This document shows positions 26,756-35,121 of a stretch of 64,000 bases of DNA, in pieces. A program made the translations under genes and the position numbers. Position 1 is the first letter of the stretch; each line of letters opens with the position of its first letter. The stretch is from Candidatus Desulfosporosinus nitrosoreducens (GTDB lineage: Bacteria; Bacillota; Desulfitobacteriia; Desulfitobacteriales; Desulfitobacteriaceae), in the NCBI RefSeq assembly GCF_030954495.1, contig NZ_JAVHUW010000056.1, positions 1 through 64,000 on the forward strand. The letters are read 5' to 3'. Below the pieces are notes generated by a model that searched no databases, had not been told where the DNA came from, and was given only the letters and a program-made list of their open reading frames with translations.

Positions 26756-27752
26756 GCATTTTTCCCACTTTCGTCCATTTCAAAACACAGGCTCCCCATG
26801 TCAGGCCTGCCCCGAAGCCAACCATGACAATAATGTCCCCTTCGCGAAGACGTCCTGCTCTAACGGCTTCATCCAAAGCCACAGGAATAGAAGCGGCGGA
26901 CATATTCCCATACCTGTCCAGATTAACAACCACCCTCTCAGGGGAAATTCCTAAACGTTTAACCGAAGCTTCGACAATTCGGATATTTGCTTGATGGGGA
27001 ATCAGCAAATCGACCTTCTCTTTGGTCAATCCCGCCTTTTCCAAAACATTTACGGATACGTCGCCCATAATCCGAACGGCAAATTTATAGACTTCTTTGC
27101 CTTCCATCTGAATGGTGTGCAGATTCTTCTCGACCGTTTCCCGGCTGGCCGGGTATCTGGACCCTCCGGCCGGTTGAGTTAACAGTTTTCCGCCTGAACC
27201 GTCGGAACCCAATTCAAAACTAAGAAAACCGTATCCTTCCTCCACGGGCCGCAAAACCGCCGCTCCCGCTCCATCACCGAAAAGAATACAAGTTGAGCGA
27301 TCCTCCCAGTTGATAATTTTACTCAATGTTTCCCCGCCAATTACGAGAGCTGTTTTATATAGCCCTGTGGAGATAAACTGGCTTGCGGCCGTCACTCCGT
27401 AGATAAAGCCTGTACAACCCGCCTGCAAATCAAAAGCGGCGGCATTTTTAGCGCCCAGGCGGTCCGCAATGATACAGGATGTTGAGGGAAAAGCGTGATC
27501 TCCGGTAACGGTTGCGACAATCACAAGATCAAGCTCTTCAGGCTCGATTTTGGCATCTGCCAAAGCTTTTAACGCCGCTTGATAACACAATTCCGACACC
27601 GGCATGCCTTCGGGAGCGATATGCCGTTCTTTGATCCCTGTCCGAGTGACAATCCACTCATCGTTCGTGTCCACAAGTTTCTCCATATCGGCATTCGTTA
27701 ATACTTTGTCAGGTACATACGACCCGGTCCCTACAATTCCTACACTTCTCAT
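26748..27752 (-). CDS. fabH: Beta-ketoacyl-ACP synthase III
   Basis: FabH starts fatty-acid synthesis by condensing acyl-CoA with malonyl-ACP. The catalytic triad is visible: Cys in LQAGCTGFIYGV (near 113), His in LIPHQANIRI (near 250) and Asn in NLDRYGNMSAASIP (near 280). The N-terminus SVGIVGTGSYVPDKVLTN is typical. I use ATG 27752 rather than the ORF start at 27842, because residues before it do not match the family. 334 residues. Confidence 0.95.
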   Translation of the reverse strand: MRSVGIVGTGSYVPDKVLTNADMEKLVDTNDEWIVTRTGIKERHIAPEGMPVSELCYQAALKALADAKIEPEELDLVIVATVTGDHAFPSTSCIIADRLGAKNAAAFDLQAGCTGFIYGVTAASQFISTGLYKTALVIGGETLSKIINWEDRSTCILFGDGAGAAVLRPVEEGYGFLSFELGSDGSGGKLLTQPAGGSRYPASRETVEKNLHTIQMEGKEVYKFAVRIMGDVSVNVLEKAGLTKEKVDLLIPHQANIRIVEASVKRLGISPERVVVNLDRYGNMSAASIPVALDEAVRAGRLREGDIIVMVGFGAGLTWGACVLKWTKVGKMHD

Positions 27753-27793
27753 TGCCTCATGTCCCCTCTGTTTATTATTTAACCTTTTCTTCA

Positions 27794-28774
27794 CTATGGC
27801 AAATTTCCTTGAATCTGTTCGATCAAGCGAATTTGCACACATTCCCGGGCTACTCGAATGGCATTAAAAATCGCTTTGTTTTTCGAGCTGCCATGACAGA
27901 TAATGCTTATCCCGTTAACCCCCAGCAAGGGGGCGCCGCCATATTCGGCATAATCCATCATTTGGGCAATTTCCTTCAGACCCGGCTTTACGGCCAGAGC
28001 GCCCAGTTTGCGAACCGCTGTTGAAGTGATCTTCTCCTTAATCTGCTCGAACAAGACTCCGGCCAACCCTTCCGCCGTTTTGAGCAAAACATTGCCCACA
28101 AATCCTTCACAAACTACCACATCGGCGCGGCCATAAGGAACGTCCCGTCCTTCAACATTGCCCAAGAAATTGAGAGGGGCTTTTTTCAGCAGGTCGTAGG
28201 CCTTTTGGGTTAAGTCATTGCCCTTGCCTTCTTCACTGCCGATATTTAACAAACCCACCTTTGGCTTCGGAATCCCTAAGATTTTTTCTGCGTAAACACT
28301 GCCCATTAACCCATACTGGCAAAGTTGCTCCGGCGAGGCGTCCAGATTAGCTCCCACATCAAGAATTAACTTTCCGCCCCCGGCTGTGGGCAAAACCGTG
28401 GCGATAGCAGGCCGCTCTATCCCTTTAATCCTTCCCAGACCTAACAGGGCCGCGGCCATTTGCGCTCCGGTACTCCCGGCACTGACAACGGCGTCAGCCT
28501 CCCCCTGTCTGACTAAGCGGGTAGCCACCACGATCGACGAATCTTTCTTTTTTCGCACAGCATTGGCCGGATGTTCATCCATTTCCACGATTTCGGAAGC
28601 CTCAACCAACGACAGATTTGAGGGCAAAGAATTTGGCAGGAAGGGCTGAATCCGCGTTTTTTGCCCAACCAGCTTAAGGTCTACCTCAGGGCTTGCTGCC
28701 GCCGCCTTCAGAACCCCTTTAACGATTTCTTCAGGGGCATAATCCCCACCCATGGCATCCACGGCAATTCTCAT
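27794..28774 (-). CDS. plsX: Phosphate acyltransferase PlsX
   Basis: PlsX makes acyl-phosphate from acyl-ACP for membrane phospholipid synthesis. The N-terminus MRIAVDAMGGDYAPEEIVKGV is the family hallmark. Other blocks are VSAGSTGAQMAAALLGLGRI, LDVGANLDASPEQL, LLNIGSEEGKGNDL and DVVVCEGFVGNVLLKTAEG. 326 residues. It starts one base after the fapR stop, the conserved fapR-plsX arrangement. Confidence 0.96.
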   Translation of the reverse strand: MRIAVDAMGGDYAPEEIVKGVLKAAAASPEVDLKLVGQKTRIQPFLPNSLPSNLSLVEASEIVEMDEHPANAVRKKKDSSIVVATRLVRQGEADAVVSAGSTGAQMAAALLGLGRIKGIERPAIATVLPTAGGGKLILDVGANLDASPEQLCQYGLMGSVYAEKILGIPKPKVGLLNIGSEEGKGNDLTQKAYDLLKKAPLNFLGNVEGRDVPYGRADVVVCEGFVGNVLLKTAEGLAGVLFEQIKEKITSTAVRKLGALAVKPGLKEIAQMMDYAEYGGAPLLGVNGISIICHGSSKNKAIFNAIRVARECVQIRLIEQIQGNLP

Positions 28775-29359
28775 CTACTCCATCTCCGTTTCCCGTACAT
28801 CCTCTCGATCCTTGGCAAACAGGACCCAATTTCCTCGCAGTATAGCCTCGGTGTTAACCATCAACACGACATCAACCCAATATTTGTCTCCTTTTCGTTT
28901 GGCAACCCTGCCTTCGGCAACAACAAGCTCGCCTAACTGAACCGGCCGGATAAACTTAAGTTCCACACTCCCCGTCAAGGCCATGGGAGCATCCACTAAA
29001 GCGATGGCTAAAGAGTTGGCTTGCGCAAATAAATAATGCCCTCTGGCAACCCTTGCTTTGGACAAAACCATAGTCTCTTCGATAACCATTGTCGAACAGG
29101 CTCTCTCCCCGATCACCAGTTCCTGAAGTTCTCCGATCACTTCCTGATCATCCAAGGACTTCAAGGTGGAGTAGGCTTCCTGAGCAAAAACCTTCGTGCG
29201 TTCCCTCACTTCGGGAATTCCCAACACGCCGCGGTCCAAACGAATGGTCGAAACACTCACCTTAAATCGCCGGGCAAGTTCTTCATCCGTAAAAAAAGGA
29301 TGCCTGGTTAATTCTTCCTCCAGAATTCTGCGCCGCTCATCTTTACCATATCGAACCAT
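28775..29359 (-). CDS. fapR: Transcriptional regulator of fatty acid biosynthesis FapR
   Basis: FapR represses fab and pls genes and is released by malonyl-CoA. The N-terminal DeoR-type HTH is visible in FFTDEELARRFKVSVSTIRLDR (landmark, near residues 22-42), and a hot-dog effector domain follows with ARGHYLFAQANSLAIAL (near residues 108-125) and VELKFIRPVQLGE. 194 residues. It is the first gene of the fab operon, and its own promoter carries a FapR-box-like palindrome, so autoregulation is likely. Confidence 0.93.
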   Translation of the reverse strand: MVRYGKDERRRILEEELTRHPFFTDEELARRFKVSVSTIRLDRGVLGIPEVRERTKVFAQEAYSTLKSLDDQEVIGELQELVIGERACSTMVIEETMVLSKARVARGHYLFAQANSLAIALVDAPMALTGSVELKFIRPVQLGELVVAEGRVAKRKGDKYWVDVVLMVNTEAILRGNWVLFAKDREDVRETEME

Positions 29360-29452
29360 CTATAATCACCATATCTTTTTACCTCGAAATTATTGTCACC
29401 CGCTAAAAATCAGTTGAGGTTCGTCTATAGATTCTTAAACATCACTCAAATG

Positions 29453-29473
29453 AATTGTGACCTGGTCACAATT
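29453..29473. promoter_or_regulatory. FapR-box-like operator over the fab operon -10 region
   Basis: A perfect odd palindrome with arms ATTGTGACC and GGTCACAAT around one base (plus one further A/T pair on each side). The Bacillus FapR box has arms ATTAGTACC and GGTACTAAT, so the outer ATT/AAT and the inner ACC/GGT are kept while the middle triplet differs. It overlaps the last three bases of the -10 box. That it binds FapR is inferred from similarity and from lying in front of fapR. Confidence 0.65.
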
Positions 29474-29499
29474 ATAAACTATCTCTTGCTCTATTACAA
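29471..29499 (-). promoter_or_regulatory. Sigma-A-type promoter of the fapR-fab operon
   Basis: On the minus strand TTGTAA (29494-29499) is followed after 17 bp by a consensus TATAAT (29471-29476). The start of transcription would fall inside the palindromic operator and about 100 bp before the fapR start. This is the clearest housekeeping promoter in the window. Confidence 0.8.
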
Positions 29500-29570
29500 G
29501 AAATTACCCTGTCGAAATAAAAAGCTTAACTCCTAAAAAATTAGCCGGCGCGGGCCGGAGCCTAAGAAAA

Positions 29571-29606
29571 CAAAAAAACAAAGAATCCTAACTTAGAATT
29601 CTTTGT
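29571..29606 (-). terminator. Intrinsic terminator after rpmF
   Basis: On the minus strand ACAAAGAAT (29598-29606) pairs with ATTCTTTGT (29578-29586), followed by a run of T. It separates the yceD-rpmF unit from the fapR promoter. Confidence 0.8.
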
Positions 29607-29619
29607 TTTCTGCTAAACC

Positions 29620-29799
29620 TTAAGCTTCTTGCGAGATCACGACTTTGGAATTATAATATCCGCAGTTCGGGCATATATAGTGAGGCATTTTCGGTTTATG
29701 GCATTGGGGGCATTCAATGTGGTTTGGTGCAGTGATTTTCCACATAGCCCGACGTTTACGTACTCTGGATTTTGATTGGCGATGTTGCGGAACACCCAT
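29620..29799 (-). CDS. rpmF: 50S ribosomal protein L32
   Basis: L32 is a small zinc-ribbon ribosomal protein. The 59-residue sequence starts MGVPQHRQSKSRVRKRRAMWK and has two Cys pairs, CPQCHKPK and CPNCGYY, for one zinc. ATG 29799 follows AAAGGGGGTG; the frame continues upstream to 29850 without reason. It is preceded by yceD, the nearly universal rpmF partner, and followed by plsX-type lipid genes, a widespread linkage. Confidence 0.96.
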   Translation of the reverse strand: MGVPQHRQSKSRVRKRRAMWKITAPNHIECPQCHKPKMPHYICPNCGYYNSKVVISQEA

Positions 29800-29831
29800 A
29801 ATTACACCCCCTTTAGGTTCTCGAAAATTGA

Positions 29832-30341
29832 TTAGTCCTGAGAATGCCAATTAGCCAAGGCAGCAAATCGAGGATCAACGACATCCTCTTTGCACGAACA
29901 CGAGGTTAAATTTAGATTTGCGCCGCAGGTCAGGCATAACCCCCGACAGTCATCCGAACAAACAAACTTCATTGGTAACGCTAACACAATTTGCTCAAAA
30001 ATGCGCTGACTGATATCAACGTCATCCTTTTCTAAAAGAAGTGCAGACTCCAGCAATTCCTCCGTTGCTTGCGCCGGAAAAATCCATTCATCCTGGTAGG
30101 GCAACTTAAGAGGATATTTGAACGGTTCCAAGCACCGTCCGCATATTACGTTCAGTTCCGTCTCAATTGTTCCGCTGACCATTACCGCTTTATTGGTGTT
30201 GGTTACCTGAAGTTGTACGTGTACAGGCGCTGAGAAAGAGAGTGCTTCTGCTCCTAAATCAAACGAGGAAAAATCTTCCATTAAGTCAAAACGGACACTT
30301 TCACCAGATCTGTAACGGACCTGAGTGACATTCACTTTCAT
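29832..30341 (-). CDS. yceD: DUF177/YceD family protein
   Basis: A small protein almost always encoded just before rpmF; in other bacteria it is linked to 23S rRNA accumulation. The cysteine pattern is visible: CGRCLEPFKYPL in the middle and CSDDCRGLCLTCGANLN plus CSCKED at the end, a possible zinc site. ATG 30341 lies behind GAGGTGG. About 169 residues. The exact function is not established here. Confidence 0.85.
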   Translation of the reverse strand: MKVNVTQVRYRSGESVRFDLMEDFSSFDLGAEALSFSAPVHVQLQVTNTNKAVMVSGTIETELNVICGRCLEPFKYPLKLPYQDEWIFPAQATEELLESALLLEKDDVDISQRIFEQIVLALPMKFVCSDDCRGLCLTCGANLNLTSCSCKEDVVDPRFAALANWHSQD

Positions 30342-30418
30342 CTTAACCACCTCAATACACATACATCATTATAGTTGGCACATTTTTCTTTGTCAAGGAA
30401 AACTCTTTACAAGCAAAA

Positions 30419-31615
30419 TCACTTCGCTGTCAGTTCCTGTGCCTCCAAAGCAATCATGAGTTCTTCATTGGTCGGAATAACTAAGACCCGGCAGCGGGCA
30501 TCGGTTTTGGCAACGTCAACTTCTTCGCCGCGAACCTTGTTTTTCTCCAAATCAAGTTTAATTCCGAAATATTCCATATTGGCACAGATCGCAGCCCGCG
30601 TGCTGGCGGAATTTTCTCCTACCCCTGCTGTAAAGATAATCGCGTCGACCCCGCCTAACACTGCCGCATAAGCTCCAATAAATTCCTTGACATCATGGGC
30701 AAAAATATCCAAAGCTAATTTAGCGCGGAAATTTCCATGTCCTGCCGCAACTTCGATGTCTCTGAAATCACTGCTCACCCCTGATACTCCTAAAGCGCCG
30801 CATTTAGTGTTTAAAAAGTCATTCATTTGGTCGATAGTAAAATTCTCTTTACACATAATATAAGTAACAATAGCCGGATCTAAAGCGCCGGAGCGAGTTC
30901 CCATCAGCAAGCCATCAAGGGGAGTAAAACCCATGGAAGTTTGAATAGACTTTCCACCCTTAATCGCGGCAATCGACGCCCCGTTGCCTAAGTGGCAGCT
31001 AATCAATTTCAAATCCTTGAGAGGTTTTTGCAGAAGAATAGCCGCCCGCTGACTGACATATTTGTGGGACGTCCCATGAAAACCGTATTTCCGAATGCCG
31101 TATTTTTCATAAAATTCGTAAGGCAATCCATAAATATAACTATCTGGTTTCATCGATTGATGAAAAGCAGTATCGAAAACAGCTACTTGAGGAACTCCAG
31201 GCATTAGTTTCTGGCAAGCTTTGATACCTGCGATATTCGGCGGATTGTGTAAAGGCGCCAGTTCTATACATTCTTTAAGGGCCTTCATAACAGCCTCGTC
31301 AATAACTACCGAATTGGCAAACTTTTCTCCTCCATGAACGACCCGATGGCCGACAGCATAGATTTCACTTAAGTCTTTGAGAGCACCATATTCTGGTGAT
31401 ACTAATGCCTTAAGGACAAGTTCAATGGCTACCGTATGGTTCGGAATGCTCGCTTTGATAACTTCTTTTTTTCCAGAACCTGTATTATGCGTAAGGACTG
31501 ATCCCTGCAGGCCGATTCGTTCAACAAGTCCTTTCGCAATGGGGTTTTTCGTATTCATATCAATAGCCTGATACTTTAGAGATGAGCTCCCACAGTTGAT
31601 TACCAGAATTTTCAT
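30419..31615 (-). CDS. ackA: Acetate kinase
   Basis: AckA interconverts acetyl-phosphate and ADP with acetate and ATP. The N-terminus [18 protein letters not shown] is the ASKHA phosphate loop. Others are [53 protein letters not shown] (key His and Arg boxes) and [19 protein letters not shown]. 398 residues, a normal length. No pta gene is adjacent. It points to acetogenic or fermentative energy metabolism. Confidence 0.97.
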   Translation of the reverse strand: MKILVINCGSSSLKYQAIDMNTKNPIAKGLVERIGLQGSVLTHNTGSGKKEVIKASIPNHTVAIELVLKALVSPEYGALKDLSEIYAVGHRVVHGGEKFANSVVIDEAVMKALKECIELAPLHNPPNIAGIKACQKLMPGVPQVAVFDTAFHQSMKPDSYIYGLPYEFYEKYGIRKYGFHGTSHKYVSQRAAILLQKPLKDLKLISCHLGNGASIAAIKGGKSIQTSMGFTPLDGLLMGTRSGALDPAIVTYIMCKENFTIDQMNDFLNTKCGALGVSGVSSDFRDIEVAAGHGNFRAKLALDIFAHDVKEFIGAYAAVLGGVDAIIFTAGVGENSASTRAAICANMEYFGIKLDLEKNKVRGEEVDVAKTDARCRVLVIPTNEELMIALEAQELTAK

Positions 31616-31769
31616 TTCTTATCCCCTTTGTGTTTTCCAGTCCCCTTGATTCTCTTTTTCAGATACTCATAGTTTGCCCAGAAAACTTTTATTTTTTTCT
31701 GAATTTATAACTCCATATCTTTCCACCCAACTAAAATTTGTTTTTCACTAAGTGAGTGTACACAGTTTT

Positions 31770-32552
31770 TTAGGAGATTTCAACCCCTATCTCCATTATT
31801 CTTCTAATTTCAGAAGATTGCGCTAAAGCTTCACTGCGGCCTAACTGAATCGCTTCTTCTGCTCGATCAAACTGAAAGCTTCCAATATGTCCAATATCCG
31901 GTTGAATTAATAAGTCGGAATCTGCGCAATGGAGGCGAAATACTTCATCTTCGAGAATCTCCACCGACTGAAGCAAGATATCCATAGCACTGGTCAGTTT
32001 CGAAGCAAATCCTCTTCTTACGTCAACTGCCAGAATTTTCTCCGCGCCCATGCTGCGGGCTATATGTACCGGTAAGCGGCTTTTTACGGCACCGTCAACC
32101 AGAAGCCGGCCCTGGTAATGATAAGGTTTAAAAAAGCCTGGGATGGAAATACTCGCCCGGACCGCCTGGGCAACACTTCCCTCGTTTAAAACAACCAGTT
32201 CTCCATTCTCAAGGTCTGTGGCTACGACCGCTAAAGGTATTTTTAAATCAACAAATTCCATATCCCTGGTTAGCAAGCGCAGAACTTCAAGTATCCTGTC
32301 TCCCTTGACCAATCCTTCTTTCGAGACTGTCGGATCCAGAAGCTTTTTCGAAAAGCCGGGATAGGTTAAAAGCCGTTCGATTCTGTAAAGATCTAACCCG
32401 GCGCACCACAAAGAGCCGAATATCGCACCGGCGCTGCATCCGACGACCATATCAATCTTCATTTTAAGCTCCTCAAGGACTTGCAGAAATCCCAAATGAG
32501 CAAATCCTCGCGCCCCGCCGGCCCCTAACACCAGCCCTCTCTTAGGACTCAT
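31770..32552 (-). CDS. Patatin-like phospholipase family protein (YlbK type)
   Basis: A serine hydrolase of the patatin/RssA type. It has the oxyanion motif GAGGARGFAHLGFLQ near residue 10, the nucleophile elbow VVGCSAGAIFGSL (G-x-S-x-G, Ser near 41) and the Asp of the dyad in LLVDGAVKSRLP (near 152). The neighbouring divergent ylbJ matches the Bacillus ylbJ-ylbK pairing, so this is likely the YlbK orthologue. The lipid substrate is unknown. ATG start, 260 residues, no signal peptide. Confidence 0.88.
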   Translation of the reverse strand: MSPKRGLVLGAGGARGFAHLGFLQVLEELKMKIDMVVGCSAGAIFGSLWCAGLDLYRIERLLTYPGFSKKLLDPTVSKEGLVKGDRILEVLRLLTRDMEFVDLKIPLAVVATDLENGELVVLNEGSVAQAVRASISIPGFFKPYHYQGRLLVDGAVKSRLPVHIARSMGAEKILAVDVRRGFASKLTSAMDILLQSVEILEDEVFRLHCADSDLLIQPDIGHIGSFQFDRAEEAIQLGRSEALAQSSEIRRIMEIGVEIS

Positions 32553-32637
32553 TACATTTCCTCCCTATTTTAGACTTCTAGAGCCTGGCATTCTTCCATA
32601 TAAATTATGAAAGAGGATGGAGGAAGGTGCTTGTATC

Positions 32638-33795
32638 ATGTCCATTATCATCCGTGTCTTAGGCTTAAGTCTCCTTGCCTTCGGTATGTTTCTCTTTCCC
32701 CAGGAAGTGTTAAGTTCTGCCAGTGCCAGTCTAAGTTTATGGTGGCGTTTTGTCCTGCCTGCTTTACTTCCCTTTTTTATTCTTTCAGAACTTTTAATGG
32801 CTTCAGGATTTGTCCATTTCCTTGGAGTTTTTCTGGAATCCTTCATGCGACCGGTTTTTCGTCTTCCGGGTCAAGCGGCCTTTGTCGTCGCCATGGGCTA
32901 CACCTCGGGATTTCCTATGGGAGCGGTACTTACCGCACGCCTGCGCAAATCCGGTGAAATAAGCCGAATCGAAGGAGAACGGCTCCTGACGTTTACGAAT
33001 AACCCCAGCCCGGGATTTATGTTTGGAGCCGTTGCTTCCGGTATGTTGGGAAAACCGACCCTCGGAATCATTCTTGCCGGCTCGGTTTATCTGGCCAATC
33101 TTCTAGTCGGGTTCCTCTTCCGTTTTTACCGCATCACCGCATCCCCCGCCCAACCGATCAAGCTGCCTTCCTTTAAGCGCGCCTGGCAAGAGCTGAAAGC
33201 CGCCCAGCTTCAAGACAAACGAACAATCGGCCAAATCTTAACGGACTCCATCAAGCAAAGCTTTACAACCGTCATTATGGTGGGCGGCTTTATGGCCTTT
33301 TTTTCAGTAATCCTGCGGCTTTTGAATTTGTGGCACGTCACTTTATTGCTAGCGACCCTAAGCCATTCCCTAATAAGAATCGTTCCACTGACGATTCAAC
33401 AAGCCTTTTTTAACGGCCTTCTGGAAATGACCATAGGCTGTCAGCAGACAATTCAAGCTGTTCCGGTTCTCAGCCAGCAGATCGCTTTGCTCACTCTCTT
33501 GATGGGATGGAGTGGTCTATCTGTATTTGCTCAGGTCATCGGTTTCATCAGTGGTACGGATTTGCGGCTGGCTCCTTTTGTTTTCGCGAGAATACTCCAC
33601 GGAATTTTCGCTTTAGGGTTAAGCCAACTCTTTTTGACCTTTGCTAAAGTTCCGACAACATCTTTTCCCCTTCAAACTGCAAGCCCGTCTCTTCAGTTTT
33701 GGAATACCTGGCACCTTAGCTTGCTTATGTTCCTTGGACTTTCTGCCCTTCTTATTTTCCTGGCTTTAGGGCAACGTTTCCTCGCTAAAACCTAA
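32638..33795 (+). CDS. ylbJ: Sporulation integral membrane protein YlbJ
   Basis: YlbJ is a polytopic membrane protein needed for proper spore coat or cortex formation in Bacillus, expressed in the mother cell. The 385-residue protein has about eight hydrophobic helices; conserved segments include GYTSGFPMGAVLTARLR, NNPSPGFMFGAV and the Gate-domain-like ALLPFFILSELL. It resembles nucleoside-recognition (Gate) proteins. ATG 32638 is preceded by AGGAAGGTG; a second ATG at 32617 lies before that site. It is divergent from the patatin gene with a short 64-85 bp gap. Confidence 0.9.
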   Translation: MSIIIRVLGLSLLAFGMFLFPQEVLSSASASLSLWWRFVLPALLPFFILSELLMASGFVHFLGVFLESFMRPVFRLPGQAAFVVAMGYTSGFPMGAVLTARLRKSGEISRIEGERLLTFTNNPSPGFMFGAVASGMLGKPTLGIILAGSVYLANLLVGFLFRFYRITASPAQPIKLPSFKRAWQELKAAQLQDKRTIGQILTDSIKQSFTTVIMVGGFMAFFSVILRLLNLWHVTLLLATLSHSLIRIVPLTIQQAFFNGLLEMTIGCQQTIQAVPVLSQQIALLTLLMGWSGLSVFAQVIGFISGTDLRLAPFVFARILHGIFALGLSQLFLTFAKVPTTSFPLQTASPSLQFWNTWHLSLLMFLGLSALLIFLALGQRFLAKT

Positions 33796-33891
33796 TCTCA
33801 TGGCGGAGAAGAAGCCGGCACAAACGCCTCGTCGCCTTATGCTCAGAAAGCATATAACGTAAGTTTAAACTTTCTGGCAACACCAGAAAAA

Positions 33892-33915
33892 GGATGAGTA
33901 TCATCCTACTCATCC
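33892..33915. repeat. Hairpin repeat 2, copy 1
   Basis: Perfect 9-bp inverted repeat GGATGAGTA / TACTCATCC with a 6-base loop. Read on the minus strand it is followed by TTTTTCTGG and could end the carbonic-anhydrase transcript. A 24-bp copy with two changes, in inverted orientation judged by its CGGAC flank, lies at 45113-45136. Confidence 0.75.
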
Positions 33916-33940
33916 CGGACTGTTGCCAAAAGCAAAAACC

Positions 33941-33979
33941 CCCCTAGCCAGTGGTATTAATATACTATACGGATAGGGG
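33941..33979. repeat. Hairpin repeat 1, copy 1 (convergent ylbJ / carbonic anhydrase)
   Basis: A long hairpin: outer stem CCCCTA/TAGGGG, then CC/GG, then an inner stem GTGGTAT/ATACTAT. The near-copy at 44933-44972 has the same structure, and one G-U pair of the inner stem is replaced by A-U, so the pairing is kept. A-rich sequence precedes it and T-rich sequence follows it. It lies between convergent genes and may act as a two-way terminator. Confidence 0.75.
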
Positions 33980-34047
33980 TATTTAATTACCTTTTGTGAA
34001 TGTCAGGCCATCTGCCGGCCTTTTTGGCGTGCTGGAGCTCAATCTGT

Positions 34048-34593
34048 TTAAACAACCCGAACCTGACCCGTTTGCGGATTCATAACTAAACCGTGTACTT
34101 GAATTGTCTTCGGTAAAAGAGGAGACGTTTGAATCTGACGGCAAACCCATTTCACATTGTCTTCTATCGTCTTAAAATGACCAAGCCAGGCCCGCAGCTT
34201 ATCTTCAATGCCTTTGACGGCATCAGGCGCAATCCCCCGGCTCTGCATTTTGCCGCAGAGCTCTTCTGTTTTAAGCTTCGCTATGCCGCAGTCATCATGA
34301 CCAACAACCAATATTTCTTCAATTCCCATCTCAAAAACAGCAGCCACCAGGGAAAATATAACCGGGTCCTGAGTATTGTCCAGCAAGGAATTGCCGGCAG
34401 TCTTAATAACCTTGGCATCTCCCCGCTTTAAGCCTAAAGCAGGAAGAATGAACCCGGCCAGTCTTGTATCCATGCAAGTGAGCACCGCCGCTTTGCGTTG
34501 GGGTTTGCCATCTACCGGAAAGAATTCCTGCCACTGCTTATTCTGAACAAACTTTTGATTCGCCGAAATGATCTCGCTTAACAACTCTGTCAC
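34048..34593 (-). CDS. Beta-class carbonic anhydrase
   Basis: Carbonic anhydrases interconvert CO2 and bicarbonate. The zinc ligands are visible: Cys40 in LTCMDTRLAGF with the Asp42-Arg44 dyad, then His99 and Cys102 in VVGHDDCGIAKL. 181 residues, cytoplasmic, no signal. It is the last gene of the minus-strand redox island, 50 bp after the MvhD-like gene. That suggests a link to CO2/bicarbonate handling or pH balance in the island, but co-transcription is only inferred. Confidence 0.9.
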   Translation of the reverse strand: MTELLSEIISANQKFVQNKQWQEFFPVDGKPQRKAAVLTCMDTRLAGFILPALGLKRGDAKVIKTAGNSLLDNTQDPVIFSLVAAVFEMGIEEILVVGHDDCGIAKLKTEELCGKMQSRGIAPDAVKGIEDKLRAWLGHFKTIEDNVKWVCRQIQTSPLLPKTIQVHGLVMNPQTGQVRVV

Positions 34594-34643
34594 AAAACGG
34601 CCTCCCTCCGGAATACTTGTTTGTGATGTTCATCGGCAACTTT

Positions 34644-35102
34644 TTAACCGGGCTGCTTAAAAAGCTTGTTGGGGCCCAGATTTTCGAGCTTCTCAGCAAT
34701 CCGGCCCACCAGTTCTCTCAAGTCCTGGCTATCTGCAGCGTCCGTCCACTTGATCTGGAGGCGTTCCTTCTCCATTCCCAGGTTTCCTATAAATTCTCTC
34801 ATCAGCTCTAAACGAAGCTTGGCCTCTTGGTCACCGCCCGGGTAACGGCATTTACCGGGCGGACAGCCTGTCAATAAAACAGCATCGGCTCCTTGCTGAA
34901 AAGCTCTCAAAACGTATTGCGGATTTATTCTTCCGGCACAAGGGACCCGCAGAAAGCGAAAATCCGGATAAGCGGCTCCGTCCGCTTCAGCCGGAGACAT
35001 TACAGACAATGGACTGTTTTCACAAACAATGCCGATGATTAAGGGCGACCAGCCGGATAAATTCTGCGCTTGAGGATTCATCTGTTCCACTCCAATCGTC
35101 AT
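34644..35102 (-). CDS. MvhD/FlpD-like iron-sulfur electron carrier
   Basis: The 152-residue protein is a stand-alone MvhD domain (methyl-viologen-reducing hydrogenase delta type), which in methanogens and Qmo complexes passes electrons to HdrA. The cysteines fit: Cys27 in GIVCENSP, Cys55 in RVPCAGRIN, and Cys80/Cys85 in LLTGCPPGKCRYPGG. The C-terminus LENLGPNKLF matches the end of the adjacent 572-residue protein (IGNLGPNPLKE), suggesting a shared docking tail or common origin. ATG behind AGGGGAG, 19 bp after its neighbour. No hydrogenase genes are nearby. Confidence 0.88.
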   Translation of the reverse strand: MTIGVEQMNPQAQNLSGWSPLIIGIVCENSPLSVMSPAEADGAAYPDFRFLRVPCAGRINPQYVLRAFQQGADAVLLTGCPPGKCRYPGGDQEAKLRLELMREFIGNLGMEKERLQIKWTDAADSQDLRELVGRIAEKLENLGPNKLFKQPG

Positions 35103-35121
35103 ACAACTCCCCTGCCCAAGT

